Of a stretch of DNA of 64,000 bases, positions 12,167 to 23,111 are shown piece after piece. The translations under genes were made by a program, and so were the position numbers. Source of the DNA: Euonymus europaeus. Lineage: Eukaryota; Streptophyta; Magnoliopsida; Celastrales; Celastraceae. The DNA lies in contig OY756966.1 in the NCBI GenBank assembly GCA_963580455.1, forward strand, positions 19,843,001 through 19,907,000, read 5' to 3'. The stretch's first letter is position 1; every line of letters starts with the position of its first letter. The notes beneath the pieces were generated by a model. The model did not search any database. It was given only the letters and a program-made list of their open reading frames with translations, and was not told the DNA's origin.

Positions 12167-12726
12167 TGATATTACTAAAATGACCCTACCAATAATGTTT
12201 TGCCACGTGTCATATGAGTCTCAAAAGGGCTACCCTGCCTCACCAGGAAGTCATCTTGGTAAGTAGGGCAGGTCAGCAGCGCCCTACCGAGATTACCTTC
12301 TCGGTATAATAAAGCACCTGGACCTACCAAGGTGTAAAGCATTTAAGTACAGTCCCCAACCATAATTAGAGGACCCACTTTAATAATGACTCTGAATCCT
12401 ATATAAGCTCTCAAAGTCAGGTATTACATCTCTAATGAAAATTGGAACTCCACTAAGCTCTCCTGATTTTATAATACGAACTGACTTGAGCTTCAGAGCG
12501 CCAGCGCCAGAGGACAACCTCTGGTGCGGTCTTTAGCTCACCTTTGCTCACTTTGCAGGACTACGGGGCTAACCGACTGGTCGTCTCCTTGGAAGGATCT
12601 TTACCCTTGGTTGGCTAGCCGATTGGTCGTTTTCTTGGAAGGATCTTCACCCTTGGTAGTCATGCAGAACTGCAGCTTTGATCGACTGATCGTCTTATCA
12701 GTACTAGCACCTTTTTGACGTCATCA
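12167..12726 (+). repeat. 3' LTR of a plus-strand Tat-type gypsy element
   Basis: This roughly 560-bp LTR starts TGATATTAC right after the polypurine tract and ends GACGTCATCA. It has a TATA-like CCTATATAAG at about 12399. Downstream is an R/U5-like stretch beginning CTGACTTGAGC, with a CCAGAGGACAACCTCTGG inverted repeat (12510-12527) that could form a terminator-like hairpin. The last ten bases are the same as the inferred end of the Tat LTR at 63899. It abuts the F-box gene relic, whose reading starts about 15 bp later, so the insertion probably removed that gene's 5' part. Confidence 0.7.
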
Positions 12727-12741
12727 ATGTCTATTTACCTG

Positions 12742-13835
12742 TAAGATTTTGAGGGAATTGAAATTAGATTCATGTAATATTTTAGAACTCCTTCCAAAAA
12801 CTAGTTGTTTTGTAAGCCTAAGGACTTTACATCTCTCTGGTGCCACGTTTATGAAAAATCTTTCCACCAATGAACTATTTTCTAGCCTGCCAATTCTCGA
12901 AGAGCTGACATTATACCACTCTCAGTGGAATCTTATAAATAAGGCAACGATCGCTATCCCAACTTTGAAGCGCTTGACCATCACTATAGATGGTTTTCCT
13001 AATATAGTAAACCGTGATTATGAGGTGGAGGTCCATGGAGAAAATCTCGTATACCTAAGTTGTGATACTGATCTATCGATTCGCTTTCTTCTCGGAAAGC
13101 TTCCTTTATTAGTTTATGCATTTGTAAAAGTGAGAAACTTGAGGAAGCCAACAATTTTTGTTCGCAATGCAACAGAGCTTTTTAAAAGTATTTGTTCTGT
13201 CAAATCTTTAAAATTTGATGACTTCTGCAGTCAGGTATATATCCTCTCAAACTCTATTTCTTGTACATTTTTCTTGTCCTGTATAAATCCCACAAGTAAT
13301 TGAATATCATTGCTACATTTTGTTTCCTTCTAGGATGTTTATCACATCTTGATGGAGAATGCAAGTCTTTTTCTGACATTTGGCAATTTAACATCTTCGA
13401 GGGTGAACTCGAGCCTCTTTTTTATTGAACAAAGCAAAGGGTTGATGGCCATTTTTTGAAATTCACCTGTTCTCGAATATATTGTCATTGAGGAGGTAGA
13501 TCTCTAGCTTTTCTTTCTTTCTTCCTCGTTGGAGACTAGAATAGAAGATTTATCTCTTCTTGTGATATTAGGTACATATAGGAATTGCTAGAACGTGGAA
13601 GAAAAATACTTTGCCTTTTATTTCCGGCCTCAAAACATGTTGTTTGAGGGTTTTTCATGCACATTTAGCGGAGATGCCTTTGGTGAAATTCTTATTGAAG
13701 ACTGCGAAGATGTTAGAAAAGATTATGATATATCGTTTAGGGTATTTAAAGGGCAATCAAAGCAAGGTAGATGAAATTATGAAGAAGCTCAATTTGTCCG
13801 GAGGCTCAAAAACTCATTTGATTAAGTGGTTGTAA
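12742..13835 (+). pseudogene. F-box/LRR/FBD-type gene, truncated
   Basis: Three exons are readable: about 12742-13234, 13334-13495 and 13572-13835, all in phase 0 with GT-AG introns. Exon 1 holds LRR-type blocks (LRELKLDSCNILELLP, FVSLRTLHLSGATF, LPILEELTLYHSQW). Exon 2 ends NSPVLEYIVIEE. Exon 3 has the FBD signature (LKTCCLRVFHAHLAEMPLVK, AKMLEKIMIYRL) and a natural stop. These proteins are substrate adaptors of SCF ubiquitin ligases. The N-terminal F-box is absent because the Tat LTR ends just upstream, and exon 2 has an in-frame TGA at 13457. It is therefore a pseudogene; its splice sites remain intact. Confidence 0.85.
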
Positions 13836-14021
13836 AATGCATCATGTACTGACGTTTCAATGGTTTTCACCCACGTTTTGAAGAGTGGGAGTGTCCATGG
13901 TCTAATTTTTGTTTTTTTTTTCATTTGAGGGGTATCAAACAACTGTTTTCAAGTTTTTTAGTTTGTTTTTTCTACATGATGAAGATGGCGGTCGAATTTC
14001 TAAGAATACGTATATATAAAC

Positions 14022-14612
14022 CAAGGTTTTAAAAAGTCAAAGGCAGTGCAAGGGGCGGTCAAGCTTTGTTAAGGCAAGGCAGTATATATAAAATCATCCA
14101 TAAGAACCATAAAATTGATGACTTTATCAAGAACTTATAATTATACTTGGGAAAAAAGAAAAGTGAGTGAAATCTTGTGATTTTTATTCTTATGATATGA
14201 TGATGAGTGAACCTTGCAAAAAAAAAGCATATTATTGCTTTGCTGACTTAGCCTTTAATTAATTGTGTAAACACTGAATAAATATATTTTTTCATAACAT
14301 AAAAAAATTTGGTGGCGTACACGAAACCACTTACCAGAGACAACAATAGATCGATCTTGATGTGCGAGACTCCAAGTGCGCCAAATCAGTGAAACCACAA
14401 CATTTATGAATCAGGATTATGTTTTTTCCTTGCGCTATGAATTTGAGCTATTTTGTTAGGCTTTTGTTAAAAATGGTGGAATTTGTGTTGTCTCGCCTCG
14501 AGGTGCTCGCCTCACGGAACGAGGCGAAATTGTCCATATTCTAGATTTGAGGCTGACATGTGAGGCATTTTTTATTGTAAGGCGACGCCTAATATCGATT
14601 TTTAAAATAATG
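14022..14612. repeat. MITE-like repeat with weak inverted ends
   Basis: The stretch begins AAGGTTTTAAAAAGTC and ends near GATTTTTAAAAT, which are loosely inverse. The interior is rich in GAGGCG/CGCCTC words, including a short inverted repeat around 14492-14526. This fits a small non-autonomous DNA element, but no target duplication was confirmed and no protein is encoded. Confidence 0.35.
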
Positions 14613-15194
14613 ACTATAACTCTTGTTTTATCTCATTATTCCACCTAGTTACTTTACGGTGGTTTTGATGCCCCTTCATTAACTTTCTTTCTCCATGTTA
14701 TCATCATTACTGTATTCTAAATTAAAGCTCAGTTTTTCAAGTAATACTGTGGTAGTTCCTCAATTTTTTTCCTATCCATATTCGCGCAATCATATATGAT
14801 ATCTAACCCCTCTTACTTGATTTTGTCTTCGACAACAAGGCTAGGTTTGTTTTGCACATTCATGAACCTGATTTTGGGAGATGACAATACCCATGGAAGT
14901 GTATTATCTCCTTTATCGTTGACCACATAATGCGGCTTCATTTCCATGTTCATGGATTTAATTTTGTCCATTGTCCACTCTAGTCTAATATTCCCGGTCT
15001 GATGGGACTTCAACTTAATCGATATATTGTGCTGTGAAAGAAGAAGGTAACAAGTCTAAGGGCTTCAACATTGATTAGGGAATGGATTTGTTAGTATAGG
15101 ACACAATTTTCAAACCCTATATTCTTATCATATTAAAATATTAAACCGTTTAAAATTCAATCAAAAAATTATAAATTCGCCATTATTCTTGTCT
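14613..15194. other. Unassigned spacer with one short minus ORF
   Basis: No family was recognised. A 66-codon minus-strand frame at 14813-15013 contains KIKSMNMEMKPHYVVNDKGD and might be a gene remnant, but nothing supports a function. The copia RT fragment begins to the right at about 15195. Confidence 0.35.
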
Positions 15195-15960
15195 ATCATT
15201 CCTCTCAAATGTCTTTTATCATCTCTAAATTTTCTTTTAACTTTGTTGGCCCTAAGTCTTTCATAGCAAAAGACTTGCTGAGCTCCTTCTTCAACTGATC
15301 AATCGTTGACGTGTCTTGGCCAACGATCAACATGTTGTCAACATATACGAAGATGATAGTGAAATTACCGTGAGAGAATTTCTTGAAATTAACACAGTGG
15401 TCAGAGGGGGTTCTTCCATATTTATGATTCATCATAAATGAGTCAAACCTCTTGTACCACTGTTGCGGTGCTTGCTTCAATCCATATAGGCTTCTTTTCA
15501 ACCGGCACACAAAGTGCTTCTTGCCTTTAGTTTTGAACCCTTCCGGCTGCTCCATGTATATCTCCTCTTCTAGGTCACCATGAAGGAATGAAGTTTTCAG
15601 ATCTAACTACTCAATTTTTATGTTCAAACTAGCAGCTAATCTGAGTACAACTCGAATGGAATTCATTTTCACGACTGGTGAGAATATTTCTTCAAAGTCA
15701 ATTCCTTTCTTTTGACCAAACACTTTCACCGCCAGTTGATTCGTGTACCTTGGCTGATTATCTTCTTCAGTTTTTAACTTGAACACCCATTTTTTCTTGA
15801 GTTCTCTCCTTCCATTAGGAAGTTTCATCAAATCGTAAGTTTGATTTTCATGAAAGAAATTCATCTCTTCTTCCATGGCTTTGAACCATTCATTCTTCTT
15901 TTTATGAGCTATGACTTCATCATAACTCTCAGGCTCTCCCCCGTCATTCACCATCACATA
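15195..15960 (-). pseudogene. Copia reverse transcriptase, copy A
   Basis: On the minus strand the N-terminal RT half reads WFKAMEEEMNFFHENQTYDL, WVFKLKTEEDNQPRY and FEEIFSPVVKMNSIRVVLRL. After a stop and frameshift near 15605 it continues with PEGFKTKGKKHFVCRLKRSL, YGLKQAPQQWYKRFDSFM and the catalytic block IFVYVDNMLIVGQD. The canonical YVDD is YVDN here, so a metal-binding aspartate is lost. The reading ends at MKDLG and a few diverged residues near 15195. RNase H is not downstream as expected; it lies instead on the other side of the LTR at 18298. Confidence 0.88.
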
Positions 15961-16389
15961 TTCACTTGCTCGATATCTTCTAGAGGTTTCAAGCTCTCTA
16001 GTGGATCTTCTTAAATGAGGTTCTTCTTGAGCTTTCTCATTTTCATCAACTTGTTGATTTTGGTTATCATCAGTAGGATTATCTTCTTAGGATTCTTGTT
16101 CAACTCCCCTATAATCATCAATCGCAGTTGGTAATGGTACTGGATCCAACTTTATTACCAAGCTTAAACCTTTCATCCATTGGGATATGTACAAAAGCTC
16201 TACAGTTGAACACCTTTAGCTGCTTGTAGGAAACCTCTTTTCAAGTACAAACTTTCTCTGTGATATCGCCATCCAAACAAACTGAGGGTGCCAAATTAAT
16301 TAAGTCAACCGCCGTCCTCATTTCTTCACCCAAAAATGGGTTAGGCAATTTTGCATCACAGAGCATACACTTAACACGTTCACAAATGC

Positions 16390-17050
16390 TCATGTTCATT
16401 CTCTCCACCATGCCATTGTTCTAAGGTGTTTTAGGCACCGATTTCTGAAGTCGGATTCCATGACTTCTATAGTACTCTTCGAATGGATCTCTGTATTCAC
16501 CACCATTGTCAGCACGAACACACCTTAATTTTCTTCCAGTATGTCTCTCTACCATGGTGTGGAAATTCTTGAATTCTTCCAGAACTTGATCTTTGGTTTT
16601 GAGTGTAAACATTCACAACTTCCTTTAGTGTTCATCGATAAAAGTAACAAAATATAGACAACCACCAGGAGTTTTCTTCTTCACGTAACAGACATCGGTG
16701 TGGATCAGATCTAGGATGTTTGGCTTTCTCGATGGAGGTGGTGTTTGAACTGCAAGTCTATGTTGCTTTCCAACCAAACAATGAGTACAAGTTTTCAACT
16801 GCACATCTTTGACCTTAGGTAATAGATGCTTCTTGGATAGCATCTGAAGCCCCTTCTCACTTAAGTGACCAAGTCTTTTATGCCAAAGTTCAACATTAGC
16901 ATCTTTGACTGCATTCAACTCCCCATTCATTAGAAAAGCTTGCATCACATAGAGAGAATTGATCTTCTTCCCTCTGGCTATCACCAAAGAACCTCTAGTG
17001 AGTTTCCATTTTCCATCACCAAAGTACTTCGTATAGCCTTCATTATCAAG
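16390..17050 (-). pseudogene. Copia integrase region
   Basis: The minus-strand reading contains the GAG pre-integrase HHCC zinc-binding segment (ELWHKRLGHLSEKGLQ, then CTHCLVGKQHRLAV). The integrase core follows with its first aspartate (DLIHTDVCY) and the second block (VRADNGGEYRDPFEEYY). Integrase joins element cDNA to host DNA. A frameshift near 16615 separates the two parts. It lies between protease and RT, the copia order PR-INT-RT. Confidence 0.88.
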
Positions 17051-17113
17051 TTGACCAACGGAAATTAGGTTTAGCGAATATCTAGAACATGACGCACATC
17101 TTTCATGAGCAAC

Positions 17114-18160
17114 TTACAACCGACACTGATTTCTAGATAAACATCTCCCACACCAAATGATATTGGCAACTCCATTATTTCTCATCCTAACTAGGACGAA
17201 ATCACCACTAGTATATGAAGAAAAATAATCAACATTTTCCAAAATGTGAAATGAGGCACCTGAGTCAGTGACCCAACTGCTACTGTCTTGGCATGTGAAG
17301 CTAATACTACCATCATCACAAATAATGATTATGTCTCTTTCAGCTCTTTCCTGGTCTCTTTTGAAGATTCGACAATTCTTTTTCACGTGCCCTTCTTCTT
17401 GCAATAGAAACATTCAATGTCCTTTCTTGAGTACTTGGACTTGCCCCTCGACTTGCCTCGGTTGTCATTACCGCGACGATCTCGATTTTGCCTTCTGCCT
17501 CACCTTTCTTGTCTTGTGTTGACAAGAACTTATGCACCTTCGTCTTTGTGCTCAAATCGTCTCATCTCCTCATTTAGAAGACTATCTAAGACTATATCAA
17601 CATTCAGCTTTCCATTTGGAGCTAAGTTACTGAAAGACACTACCAAAGTCTCCCAACGATTTGGCAGTGAACTGAGCAATAACAATGTTTGTAGATCTTC
17701 ATTGATCATCATCTTTAGTGTAGTTAATTGATTTACTACACCTTGATAGTCACTGAGATGTTCGGACATACTGCGTTCATCTTTGTACTTCATATTGACC
17801 AACTTCCTTACCCATCAAGATTTTGTTCACTAAATTTTCCCGTTCACAAACTGATTTAATTTTCTCCCACATGACATCTGCTCTGGTCTCTTGGGAAAAA
17901 AGATTAAAAATTCTCTTATCAATCCATTGTCGAATTAGCCAAACACACTTTCTGTGAAGTATGTTCCACGCAACATCATCAATGGAGGAAATTGTCCCTT
18001 TAGAGGTACCTTCCTCCTTGATGGTTTTGTGGAGCCTGGCAGAATTGCCTAGGATAGGCAAATACAGATTCTTTGAATAAAAGATGTTTTCCATCCTAGG
18101 ATTCCACATCGAGTAATTCAAAGTAGTCAATTTGATCATACCGCATGTCGATTCTGCCAT
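17114..18160 (-). pseudogene. Copia gag and protease region
   Basis: Gag starts at an ATG at 18160 (minus) with MAESTCGMIKLTTLNYSMWN, typical of UBN2-type copia Gag. It continues with MWEKIKSVCERENLVNKILM and DYQGVVNQLTTLKMMINEDL. A CCHC-like knuckle (GHVKKNCRIFKR) and the aspartic protease motif WVTDSGASFHI follow. Gag packages RNA and the protease cleaves the polyprotein. At least two frameshifts (near 17790 and 17540) break it. A primer-binding-like stretch lies just upstream at 18280-18297. Confidence 0.87.
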
Positions 18161-18279
18161 AATAACCCAGGATTTAAATCCACTGTTGGGAAATGAACCG
18201 ATACAGATAAAGTGTATATGAACAATTATACCACTAATTACACTAGGTAAATTTCCAGGAAAGATTGGATGGATACATT

Positions 18280-18297
18280 GGTTCACTTAAATACCAA
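18280..18297 (-). other. Degenerate copia primer-binding site
   Basis: The minus-strand sequence TTGGTATTTAAGTGAACC lies between the LTR and gag. It resembles the tRNA-Met-type site TGGTATCAGAGC at its first bases. It supports reading 18298-18876 as the 5' LTR of the gag-containing part. Confidence 0.5.
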
Positions 18298-18876
18298 TCT
18301 CCTTAGACAAAGTTTTCCTAGACATGCAATTAGTAGCACAATATATCATAACAACTTACCTGATCGAAAAATATACTGAGGAACCAATAATAAGAACACT
18401 CGAATTTTTTACATGGAAAACCCTTCACAGGGAAAAACCAAGGGACTGTAGTCCAGCTAAAAACTTTTACTATTATAATAATGGGTACAATAACCTTTTA
18501 AAGTACACACCACTACAGGATACAAGTGTGAAATAATAGTTTGTAATCACTCACTCAAACCCCTAATACACCCAGTGTATCACTTACTCACTCTTTCTCC
18601 CTCTCTACAAAAACACGATGCAGGAACTACTCTTTGCAGGCACTCTCTAAAACTCTATTGTTTTTCTTTCCTTTACTTGTGTGTATCAATTTCAATGAAT
18701 TACACACCTATTTATAGGTGAATGCAGACACTAATTGCATTAGATACTTATCTAACTCACCAACCAACTATCCTACAACTCTTGACTTCTTATAAATTCC
18801 ATCCACTAAAAAGGACTACCAAATGTGAAAGGTTCATTGTAGTAGACCACATGAGGTGTACTACCCCCACCTAACA
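18298..18876 (-). repeat. Single LTR between the two copia halves
   Basis: On the minus strand the LTR starts TGTTAGGTGGGGG directly after a purine tract (AGGGGGAGATT, 18877-18887) and ends beside the primer-binding-like site. The TG start is clear; the CA end is eroded. This one LTR has RNase H on its upstream (right) side and gag on its downstream (left) side. It therefore plays the 3' role for one part and the 5' role for the other. Confidence 0.7.
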
Positions 18877-20045
18877 AATCTCCCCCTACGACCTCATGTG
18901 GGGAAATTCCAATAAGCATGCAATCCTTCTCCATATTAGCCAATTTTTCCTCAGTATTGCTTTAGTAGCAAATCTGACCCATTATCATCTATGTGAACCT
19001 TTTCTAATTGTAAACTTTTTTCCTCGAGGATGTCCCGGATCCAATGATACTTAACATCAATATATTTTGATCTCAAGTGAAACATCCCATTCTTACACAA
19101 ATGAATAGCGCTCTGACTGTCCCAATGAATGACATACTTCTCTTGCAACATTCCTAACTCATGTAGAAATTTCTTCAACCACAACTTTTCTTTGCAATCT
19201 TCAGTAACTACAATGTACTCAACCTCGATGGATAATAATGCTACACATTTTTGTAGCCTTGACTGCCATGGCAATGCTCCCCCAGCAATAGTAATTAAGT
19301 ACCCAGAAGTTCATTTTATGGAATCAACATCCACTGCCATGTCTGAGTCAGTGAAACCATCTAGCACAATTTTGTTAGTGCCAAAACATAAACAAACATT
19401 TGAAGTACCTCAGAGGTACCTAAGAATCCATTTTACCACTACATAGTGTTCTTTTTCGGGATTGGAAAGAAATCTACTTACCACACCAATTGCGTAAGCA
19501 ATATCTTATATCGTACAAACCATGACATACATCAAACTACCAACTGCAGATTGGTAGGATACTTTCTTCATTTCAGCCTTTTCTTTTGCACTTTTCGGAC
19601 TTTGGCAGGAGCTTAGCTTGAAATGATTTACGAGTAGAGAGGAACTGGTTTCGCTTTGTTCATGTGAAACCTCTCCATCACCCTTTCAATGTACCATTGC
19701 TCTGGAGATTTTCATCCCAAGTATTTGCTTTGTTGCCCTAAGTCCTTCATAGCAAAAACTTGTTGAGCTCCTTCTTCAACTAATCAATCTTTGAAGTGTC
19801 TTGGCCAACGATCAACATGTCGTCAACATATAGCAAGATGATAATGAAATTACCGTCAAAGAATTTCTTAAAATAAACACAGTGGTTAGAGGCGGTTCTT
19901 CCATATTTATGATTCATCATAAATGACTCAAACCTCTTGTACCACTATCGCGGTGTTTTCTTCAATCCATATAGGCTTCTTTTCAACCGGCACACTAAGT
20001 GCTCATTGATTTTAGTTTTGAACCCTTCTGGCTGCTCCATGTATG
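18877..20045 (-). pseudogene. Copia RT (copy B) and RNase H
   Basis: The right end (20045 down to about 19735) repeats the RT segment of copy A at roughly 90% identity by eye, from MEQPEGFKTK through YVDDML to MKDLG. Here the catalytic YVDD is intact. The reading then goes on where copy A stops, to an RNase H with ALPWQSRLQKCVALLSIEVE, HELGMLQEKYVIHWDSQSAI and KYIDVKYHWIRDILEE. It ends just before the purine tract of the LTR. Several stops and frameshifts are present. Together with 15195-18297 this forms a copia element in permuted order. Confidence 0.85.
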
Positions 20046-20376
20046 ACCATTCGAGCAGGTTTTGGTCAATTCGAGCATCAAAAATACTGACATGGCAAAC
20101 TGATCATTATATATAGATGACATGACAAACAATTATCTTATGTGGAAAATGATGTTATAATAAAATTAATATAACACACACACACACACATATATATAAA
20201 CAAAATTAAAAAAATATACCCTAAATGTCACTCCCACTCCCCACTTTCTCTCTCTACCTCTCCCTCTCCCTCTCCCTCTCAATCAAGCACAGGTCACACT
20301 CCACCTCTGGTTAGTATTACCGGCGGTTTTTAATTTTTCGTAATAGTCTGTGTCGCTGTATTCATTGTATATTTAT
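20046..20376. other. Spacer with simple repeats
   Basis: No gene was found. It contains a (CA)n run near 20170-20190 and a (CTCTCC)n-like pyrimidine run near 20240-20280. The first 120 bp resemble, in inverse orientation, a stretch at about 29130-29255, with shared words such as AAAACCTGC and TGGTCA. That suggests a dispersed small repeat. Confidence 0.45.
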
Positions 20377-21382
20377 AGCCATAAGGTTTCCAAGCCAAAG
20401 GAAAAGAAGATATCATTTGTAAACTTCAGAGAAGTTTATATGGACTAAAACAAGCCCCAAAACAGTGGTATAAGAAATTTGATATATTTATGGCTAGCAG
20501 TGGATTCTCCAAGTGTGAGGCGGATCATTGCTGTTATGTGAAGAAAGTTGGTAACTCATTTATTATATTATTGTTGTATGTTGATGATATGTTGATCGCA
20601 GGGGCTAGTTTGGTGGAAATTGACAAGGTGAAAAGACAATTGTCTAAAAAGTTCTCTATGAAGGATTTGGGTGCAGCAAAAAAAATCCTTGGGATGAGAA
20701 TTACTAGAAAGGGAGCAACTTTGAGATTGTCTCAATAGGATTATGTGAAGAAGGCGCTCAAGTGTTTCAATATGGATGGTGTAAAACCTGTAAGTACTCT
20801 TTGGTCAGTCATTTTAAATTGTCTAGATATGAGTCGCCCACTACTGAGCAGGAGAAAGTTGGCATGGCTAGAGTTTCGTATGCTTTTGCTATTGGAAGTT
20901 TGATGTATGTCATGGTGTGCACTAGACCCGACATTGCACATGTAGTGGGACTTGTCAGTAGATACATGAGTAATCCGGGTAAACAACACTGGGAAGCAGT
21001 TAAATGGATTCTTAGGTACTTAAAAGGGAATACAGGTTCAACCTTGTGTTACAAGAAGTCTGATGATGGTTTACAGGGTTTTGTTGATGTTGACATGGCA
21101 GGTGATTTAGATGGTAGTAGGAGTACAACTAGTTATGTGTATATATTTGGTGGTACGACGATCAGTTGGATTTCTAGATTGCAAAAGATAGTTGCACTAT
21201 CTACCACTGAGGCAGAGTATGTTGCATTGACAGAAGCTAGCAAAGAGATGGTTTGGGCACAAGATTTGGTAGAGGAGTTAGGCATGGAACAAGCAGCAAG
21301 TGTCTTATTTAGTGATAGTCAAAGTGCCATTTATTTGGCAAAGAATTCGGCGTTTCATGCTAGAACAAAGCATATTAGATAA
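20377..21382 (+). pseudogene. Tork-like copia RT-RNase H fragment
   Basis: The plus-strand reading starts inside RT (KLQRSLYGLKQAPKQWYKKF). It passes the catalytic block LLLYVDDMLIAG and MKDLGAAKKILGMRITRKG, and after a stop and frameshift near 20740-20850 continues into RNase H. RNase H reads SYAFAIGSLMYVMVCTRPDI, VKWILRYLKGNTGSTLCYKK, FVDVDMAGDLDGSRSTTSYV and ALSTTEAEYVALTEASKEMV, ending FHARTKHIR. Gag, protease and integrase are missing (5' truncation at about 20377). It belongs with the LTR at 21496-21830. Confidence 0.9.
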
Positions 21383-21495
21383 ACTGAAGTTGTGTGCAAC
21401 TTCAGTTGGCCTTTTAGCTTGAGGACAGTGGTTTGAGTTGCATGGAGAGTGATGGACTGTTGTTTGGAGTCAGATGGAAGAACATAGTGGGAGAT

Positions 21496-21830
21496 TGTTG
21501 TGATTTAGTATGGAGTCTGTTTTGTTTGAGGTCCAAGTTGATGACCCGACTCGAAAAGATGTTGTGAATCTTGTGAGTGGATTACTTTGATTTTTCTGCC
21601 CACTTATGGTGGTGCGTAAGGGTGGTTAAATGATTGTAAACCCTAGCCACAATTGTATTCTAATTCTTTGAAAAATGGTGGAACTCTCTACAACTCCGAG
21701 AACATAGGCGCAATTGGCCGAACCTCGTAAATCTCTCTTTTTTCGTTTTCCTTACATTGATTTATATTCGATCTGGGTTTTATCTCCTAACGCTTTCTAT
21801 TACTTGTGTTGACCATACTACGCTTCTACA
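21496..21830 (+). repeat. 3' LTR of the Tork-like copia
   Basis: The 335-bp LTR runs from TGTTGTGATTT to CTTCTACA and is preceded by the polypurine tract AGTGGGAGAT. The sequence to its right belongs to a CACTA transposase_24-like gene near a splice donor, so this copia fragment bounds the left side of the CACTA remnant. Confidence 0.75.
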
Positions 21831-21859
21831 AATTCAAAAAAAAATGATAGTGCTTTGTC

Positions 21860-22763
21860 AATTTTGGAGAAAACAAAATGAGAAAATGATGCACAATAAT
21901 AAAAGATCATGTGTATATACCTTTCCCTTCTCTGAACTCCAAAAACAAACTAGAGTTGCCCACTGCCCTTCATCTATATATTTTGATCTAGTAAGAATGA
22001 CTTCTTCCACAGTATTATGATTATAGAAGCAATCGGACTTCAAGTTACATTTGTAGTCTCTCCATCTCCTTGCAATTGTTTTCTCCACCCAATAGTCATA
22101 GCAATCACCATAGCGGAATTTACCCTAAATATTATCATGTTATAAATAAGGCATATCATTTGTTTCTCATGCTAAAAAGTTAATAAAACTATAAAAATGT
22201 GCATTTTTCACAGCCATGAAGATCATCTTGCACCATACTAATAAGTAAATTACCTTCACAACTTTAAGCATCTCTTCAACTTCATCTTTGGTGAATTTTC
22301 ACCAATCATCTTTTGCCAACGAACAAAGCTCACCTTTTTTAGCAATACTACCCAAACATTGCCCTAAAAGTCCTCCTGTAGCTTTGATTGGTTGTCCAAG
22401 ACTATTAAAGGGAGCAACTATTTGTTGATCCGTCGAGAGGCCCCACACATAGAAAGACGTGTGCGTCCGCGAGTTCGCTTCACACCATGCGTATCTGTAA
22501 ATTAAAGAAAGGATTCACTATTCCTTATACAGGTTTTTCATGAAAATAAACATAAACAAACATCGAACATGTGAATACGTACCAACAATCTCAACGATGC
22601 CATCTTATTCCACTTCATTTGCATTCTTTGGTTGAGATTACACTTGAGAATCTTCATGTTCTTCAGCTTGCATGCCAATACAATTTGTATAGGTTTGAAC
22701 CTATTTCCTAGCCTCTTCTTTAGTCAAAATAGTAACCTGACGTCTTTTTCTTGTTCTTGCCAT
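21860..22763 (-). pseudogene. CACTA second gene, transposase_24-like
   Basis: An ATG at 22763 (minus) begins MARTRKRRQVTILTKEEARK. After stops the reading gives RYAWCEANSRTHTSFYVWGL, NSLGQPIKATGGLLGQCLGS and KKGELCSLAKDDW. A later exon (about 22120 to 21925) reads YWVEKTIARRWRDYKCNLKS and GQWATLVCFWSSEKGK, followed by a plausible donor (AAG|GTATAT). This matches the transposase_24 (Ptta/En/Spm) pattern, whose TNPA-like products bind element ends. The part left of the intron is missing where the copia LTR ends. Confidence 0.7.
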
Positions 22764-22939
22764 TCTAGTTACCTACATTACAAAGAAACAACATAAATGA
22801 CCTAATTTGTAATAAGAACCATGTAAAATGACATAACATAGTAATGAAATGTCATACCTTTAAGAATGTTATTCATCACACTCAAATAAGAAAACATTGT
22901 TATCATAAACCATATCAGGTAATCTAGTTGATCTTCCAA

Positions 22940-23106
22940 TCACAATTCATTTTCATCTACATCTTCACCACTAGAATTATTTAGAACAATAATAGAAGGT
23001 TCAATAACTGTCTCTCCGTCCACATCTATCCTAACAAGCTCGATTCCACTACTATCTTCAAAAATATTATCCACATTTTGAGCATGATATGACGCATTCT
23101 CACTAT
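22940..23106 (-). pseudogene. C-terminal piece of CACTA TNP2-like protein
   Basis: The minus-strand reading contains SENASYHAQNVDNIFEDSSG and IVLNNSSGEDVDENEL, then a stop. It continues the frame of the DUF4216 domain found on the other side of the solo LTR (25153 onward). Removing the solo LTR and one copy of its target duplication would bring the two together. Confidence 0.65.
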
Positions 23107-23111
23107 ACGTC

